Positions 60,443 to 64,000 of a stretch of 64,000 bases of DNA are shown one piece after another. The notes under the pieces were generated by a model. The model was not told the DNA's origin. It was given only the letters and a program-made list of their open reading frames with translations, and did no database searches. The DNA is from Sphingobacterium hotanense (GTDB taxonomy: Bacteria > Bacteroidota > Bacteroidia > Sphingobacteriales > Sphingobacteriaceae): positions 2,790,001 through 2,854,000 of the forward strand of contig NZ_CP030848.1 in NCBI RefSeq assembly GCF_008274825.1, written 5' to 3'. The position numbers and the translations under genes were made by a program. How positions within the stretch are numbered: the first letter of the stretch is position 1; every line of letters begins with the position of its first letter.

Positions 60443-61678
60443 ATGAATTCAGTTGAGAAACTTTTTATCAATCCCACTAATAAAAACCAAAAGCTCGCTC
60501 GCACTGCGAAGAAAAAATTCAGAGTGCTGCAGGCCGTATATTTATTAGACCGTGCTTCAGTTAATGAGCTGATGCTAAGTCTAGACCTAAGCTTCCCTAC
60601 CCTAAACGCATTAATCGTTGATTTACTAGAGCAAAAACTGATTACCCAACACGAGCGTGGCGAATCGATCGGCGGTCGCAAACCTAATTTGTATCAGCTC
60701 AAGAATGAACTCTTCCGAATACTATGTATCGAAATGGATCGATTCAACTGTAGTCTTTCGTTTATTGATAATAACGGCAATTTATTGGCAAAAACCGTAA
60801 GATATCCATTGATGCTTAGCCGAGACGTGAGCAACCTTCCAGCCTTTATCGATATCATCCGAAAATACGTGGCTGATCAAGGCATAGAATGGCCCCAAGT
60901 CACCGGTCTTTCCATCTCGATGCCCGGACTTATTAATAAGGATACCGGCGAGAACTATACTTTTTTCCATGCAACAAACTTCAACTTACAAACCCACCTA
61001 GCCGAAACTTTCAATAAAACAACCTGCATTACGAATAGCATCAACATCGCTTCTATTGCAGAAATGCACTACGGTTTGTTGAAACATCGAGAAGAAGGTT
61101 TAGTGGTATTGATTGATTGGGGCGTTTCAGTAGGGATTATCTCGAAGGGTAAGGTTTTCCAAGGCAAGCATGGCTTTGCTGGCGAAATGGGCCACATCAG
61201 CTTTGTTGAGGACGGCGAACTTTGCTATTGTGGTAAACGTGGCTGCTTAGAGACTGTAGCTTCTGGCACTGCCTTAGTCAAGCGTGCGAAAAACGATATT
61301 GCTAATGGCACGCCGACCTTAATTACCAATATGTTTAATGATCAAGATCTTAGACCTATAGACATTCTCAAAGCCGCAGTTGATGGAGATCAATATGCCA
61401 TAGAGTTAATCTCGGATGTAAGTGCACATTTAGGTAAAGCGATAGCTCAATTTCTGCAGGTTCTGGATCCTGAATGCATTGTACTGTCCGGAAGCTTTGC
61501 ATCCGCAGCCTCGCTGATTACCAACCCAATACAGCAGCAGATACAAACCTATACTATGGGCAAAATATCGAAAGACTGTGAGTTATTCGTTTCGGAATTA
61601 TCAGACAAAGGTGCAATTCTAGGGCTTAGCCGGTATTTTATCGAGAAATACTTCGCCGACAAACTGAAGCTTGCGTAA
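60443..61678 (+). CDS. ROK family transcriptional regulator
   Basis: A 411-residue NagC/XylR-type repressor. The N-terminus has a winged helix (residues 20-80, VLQAVYLLDRASVNELMLSL, TLNALIVDLLEQKLI). The ROK sugar-kinase-like part follows: LSISMPGLINKDTGENY, GEMGHISFVEDGELCYCGKR and GCLETVASGTAL, with the zinc motif C-x-C-x4-C. Such proteins sense a sugar or amino sugar. No sugar locus is adjacent, so the target is unknown; the long AT-rich upstream region may hold its own operators. Confidence 0.92.
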   Translation: MNSVEKLFINPTNKNQKLARTAKKKFRVLQAVYLLDRASVNELMLSLDLSFPTLNALIVDLLEQKLITQHERGESIGGRKPNLYQLKNELFRILCIEMDRFNCSLSFIDNNGNLLAKTVRYPLMLSRDVSNLPAFIDIIRKYVADQGIEWPQVTGLSISMPGLINKDTGENYTFFHATNFNLQTHLAETFNKTTCITNSINIASIAEMHYGLLKHREEGLVVLIDWGVSVGIISKGKVFQGKHGFAGEMGHISFVEDGELCYCGKRGCLETVASGTALVKRAKNDIANGTPTLITNMFNDQDLRPIDILKAAVDGDQYAIELISDVSAHLGKAIAQFLQVLDPECIVLSGSFASAASLITNPIQQQIQTYTMGKISKDCELFVSELSDKGAILGLSRYFIEKYFADKLKLA

Positions 61679-61796
61679 AACGGAAGGAAAATAGACTTTC
61701 CAATAATATTATTAAGGTTAGGTTAGGGCACAATTACCATTTTGTCATTTTCCTAATTTTAGAATGCCTTAAATTCGTATTCTACAGCAATCTTAA

Positions 61797-61804
61797 TACC
61801 TTTG
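61797..61804 (+). promoter_or_regulatory. -7 box before split 5'-nucleotidase genes
   Basis: TACCTTTG fits TAnnTTTG, 17 bases before ATG 61822; a TTCG at 61774-61777 stands 19 bases upstream as a weak -33. Confidence 0.6.
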
Positions 61805-61821
61805 CGTATTAATTCAATACT

Positions 61822-62586
61822 ATGAGAGTACTTAATTTAAGGTCTTTCAACATTCTGTTGATTTCCACCTTATTCCTGTTTGCTTCGTGTAAAACCTCGT
61901 ATTACCAAGCCACAGTAAGCAACAAACAAATGCTTGCAATCGACAATAGTATTGCCGAAGACAGCAGCATTCGTAATTATATCGAACCTTATAAAGTTCA
62001 GTTGGATGTAGCGATGAATCGAGTTATTGGTTTAGCACCGGAAAACATGATCCATAATCGTAATCTTCCCGAAACCAACTTAAGTAATTTCTTTATCGAT
62101 GCGTTATTAGCGATAGGCAAGAAAATAGATCCGGAAGTGTCATTCTCCTTAGCCACTAAAGACGGGATTCGTTCAAGCATTAAAGAAGGCGATGTGACGG
62201 TCAGAACGATCTTTGAGTTAATGCCTTTTGAAAATTACGTCACCATACTAGAATTAAAAGGCTCCGATGTGATGACATTGGCTAATTTTATCGCCAAGAG
62301 CAATGGCCAACCTGTAGGGAATGTTAAAATAAAGATTAAGGACAAACAATTGGTCGACTTTAGAATTAATGATCAGCCAATCGACCCGAACAAAACGTAT
62401 AAATTGGTTACTTATGATTTCGTGGCGAATGGCGGGGATCACGTTGAGGGCTTGAGCAACCCTATTCAGTTGCACACCTCGACCGAGCGTGTTCGGGAGG
62501 CTTTAATCAGTCACATTGAAGAGTTAACAAAATCGGGTAAAAAAGTAGAAGCGAAATTAGATGGAAGAGTTGAAATCATTAAATAG
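61822..62586 (+). CDS. 5'-nucleotidase C-terminal domain lipoprotein
   Basis: A 254-residue lipoprotein with lipobox STLFLFASCKTS (Cys23). The rest is the C-terminal substrate-binding domain of UshA-type nucleotidases: ETNLSNFFIDALLAIGKKID, TKDGIRSSIKEGDVTVRTIF, ELMPFENYVTILELKGSDVM and TYKLVTYDFVANGGDHVEG. Its catalytic partner is the next gene, overlapping by 26 bases. Together they would hydrolyse nucleotides outside the cytoplasm, each half exported by a different route. Confidence 0.93.
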   Translation: MRVLNLRSFNILLISTLFLFASCKTSYYQATVSNKQMLAIDNSIAEDSSIRNYIEPYKVQLDVAMNRVIGLAPENMIHNRNLPETNLSNFFIDALLAIGKKIDPEVSFSLATKDGIRSSIKEGDVTVRTIFELMPFENYVTILELKGSDVMTLANFIAKSNGQPVGNVKIKIKDKQLVDFRINDQPIDPNKTYKLVTYDFVANGGDHVEGLSNPIQLHTSTERVREALISHIEELTKSGKKVEAKLDGRVEIIK

Positions 62587-63520
62587 ACGAGCATTTTTAA
62601 AAAGCTTGGCCGCACTAGGTGCAACAGCGAGCTTAGGAAGTCTTCCATTGGAAAGCTTTGCGAAAGCAAAGGATATTAAATTGACTATTCTACACACCAA
62701 TGATGTACACAGTCGTGTCGAACCATTTCCTATGGACGGGTCGAGATTTCAAGGTTTAGGAGGCGTTGCACGCCGTAGCACCCTCATCAAAGAAATTCGC
62801 GCCGCAGAAGATAACGTATTACTATTTGACGCAGGCGATATATTCCAGGGAACCCCCTATTTCAATGTATTCGATGGACAGGTGGAATTGGAATTGATGT
62901 CGAAACTTGGTTATGATGCTGGAACCTTCGGTAACCACGAATTTGACAATGGCCTCAATGGTCTGTTGAAGCATTTTGATAAAGCTAATTTCCCTTTTGT
63001 GTCTTCAAACTATGATTTCACCGGGACGGTTATGGAAGGAAAAACAAAAGATCACCTAATTTTTGAAAAACAAGGAGTTAGGATTGGTGTTTTCGCTGTA
63101 GGCGTGAATTTGGAAGGACTGGTAGATCCGAACAGCTATAAGGGCATGAAGATTTTGGACCCCATCGAGGTGGCAAACAAAATGACGCCTTTCCTGAAAA
63201 AAGAAAAGAAATGTGATTTAGTGATCTGTCTATCCCATATTGGTTATAGTTATGATACCGATCAGGTATCAGATTTAGTGTTAGCAAAGAACAGCCGCTA
63301 CATCGATTTGATTATTGGCGGTCATACGCATACTTTTCTAGATAAACCAACCGAGGTTAAGAACCTAGACAACGAAGTCACGCTAGTTAACCAGACTGGT
63401 CGTTCCGGGGTAAACCTTGGTCGCGTTGATTTTATTTTGAACAAGCAAAAAGGTACTAAAAAGGCCGTTGCACACAATTACATCATCGACGCAAGTTTGG
63501 ATAAAAAATCATTTGCCTAA
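62561..63520 (+). CDS. 5'-nucleotidase/UshA-type metallophosphatase domain, Tat-exported
   Basis: A 319-residue metallophosphoesterase with a twin-arginine signal (LNRRAFLKSLAALGATASLG). Metal motifs: ILHTNDVHSRVEPFP, LLFDAGDIFQGTPYFNVFDG, GTFGNHEFDNGLNGLL (GNHE) and IDLIIGGHTHTFLDKP (GGHTH), all intact. The C-terminal nucleotidase domain is missing here because it is encoded by the preceding gene. ATG 62561 lies inside that gene in another frame. Confidence 0.94.
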   Translation: MEELKSLNRRAFLKSLAALGATASLGSLPLESFAKAKDIKLTILHTNDVHSRVEPFPMDGSRFQGLGGVARRSTLIKEIRAAEDNVLLFDAGDIFQGTPYFNVFDGQVELELMSKLGYDAGTFGNHEFDNGLNGLLKHFDKANFPFVSSNYDFTGTVMEGKTKDHLIFEKQGVRIGVFAVGVNLEGLVDPNSYKGMKILDPIEVANKMTPFLKKEKKCDLVICLSHIGYSYDTDQVSDLVLAKNSRYIDLIIGGHTHTFLDKPTEVKNLDNEVTLVNQTGRSGVNLGRVDFILNKQKGTKKAVAHNYIIDASLDKKSFA

Positions 63521-63550
63521 TATTATTACTTCTTAAAATAGCGTAACGTA

Positions 63551-64000
63551 TTGAAATCACTTCTTAGACTCTATATAAATTCCTATAAGGGCTTATCTCC
63601 TGCAGCTTGGTTATTGGCATTGGTCATGTTGATCAATCGTACCGGTTCTATGGTAATTCCTTTTTTGGGGATCTATATGTCTGAGGAATTGCATTTCAGC
63701 AAACCTCAAATCGGTATTGTGCTAGGCTGTTTTGGGTTGGGTTCTGTATGTGGATCTTGGCTTGGTGGATGGTTAACAGATAGACTGGGAAGCTATAAAG
63801 TTCAGATTTGGAGCTTAATAGGTGTAATTCCCTTATTTCTTATCCTCCCTAACTTCCGAACGTTTGAAGGTTTAGCATTCATGATCTTCAGTCTTTCTTT
63901 GGTTGCCGATGTGTTTCGTCCGGCAAACTCGGTTTCTGTAGCTCGATATGCCAAACCCGAGAATATTACGCGAGCTTATTCCCTAAACCGCATGGCGGTC
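63551..64000 (+). CDS. MFS transporter, 3' end beyond window
   Basis: TTG 63551 opens 150 codons to the window end. The product has LYINSYKGLSPAAWLLALVM, then INRTGSMVIPFLGIYMSEEL (transmembrane helix 1 and loop), VLGCFGLGSVCGSWLGGWLT and the MFS loop 2-3 motif GGWLTDRLGSYKV. No ATG precedes the conserved start, so TTG is likely. It follows the nucleotidase genes by 30 bases and may export or import a related compound; this is inference. Confidence 0.85.
   Translation, partial: MKSLLRLYINSYKGLSPAAWLLALVMLINRTGSMVIPFLGIYMSEELHFSKPQIGIVLGCFGLGSVCGSWLGGWLTDRLGSYKVQIWSLIGVIPLFLILPNFRTFEGLAFMIFSLSLVADVFRPANSVSVARYAKPENITRAYSLNRMAV

Noticed and set aside
1..64000. tRNA genes
   Set aside because: No T-loop pattern like GTTCGAATC with acceptor pairing was seen in the intergenic regions.

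Overview
The window looks like chromosome of a Bacteroidota bacterium of the Sphingobacteriaceae, most likely Sphingobacterium or a close relative. The evidence is a SusC/SusD outer-membrane uptake pair, a futalosine-route menaquinone gene (mqnC), a GH92 mannosidase, several Bacteroidota-type lipoprotein signals, few Shine-Dalgarno sequences, and promoter elements of the TAnnTTTG type. The genus is an inference from gene content; no rRNA or tRNA gene is visible.

Layout: 1-4870 a susD (cut by the window edge) and susC pair; 5357-7392 ThuA-like protein, aroB and an S4-domain protein; 7490-9343 proline dehydrogenase and a HAD phosphatase; 9352-11323 an ECF sigma factor with a membrane-anchored, barrel-ending partner; 11536-13882 two tandem-domain universal stress proteins with a small protein between; 13973-20668 a Tat-exported phospholipase C, a 58-residue membrane protein too small for usual gene calling, and a minus-strand run of hydrolases and oxidoreductases. 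21374-30681 is an accessory block of small SRPBCC, VOC, DUF1801/YdeI, DUF1697 and SnoaL-like genes, with an OmpA lipoprotein. 30814-31348 is a lipoprotein gene that appears frameshifted. 31352-37692 holds a serine hydrolase, DUF1232 protein, dicarboxylate symporter, mqnC, scpB and a very acidic 60-residue protein. An IS256-family element lies at 38219-39570. 39715-54843 carries GH92 mannosidase, quinone reductase, a TonB-type barrel protein, ferritin, hpf, xerC, class II aldolase, an M1 peptidase and others. 55570-57914 holds nuoD, nuoC and pdxH; 58050-64000 YqgE, a sugar dehydrogenase, a ROK regulator, a 5'-nucleotidase split over two genes, and the start of an MFS transporter.

The most unusual structure is between the genes. 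Three dispersed repeat families occur in composite islands: family A (arm GAACCAGGAAAGGAAGGAT, often as a roughly 70-bp palindrome and once as a seven-unit tandem array), family B (an 80-90 bp palindrome bounded by CCCTTTCA-type arms), and family T (TTAGTAGT/TTAGATAT runs, often ending in TTAGACC-ATRGCGG). The IS256 element sits inside an A palindrome. No coding system in the window is clearly novel; these repeats and the SRPBCC/VOC block are the best candidates for undescribed biology.
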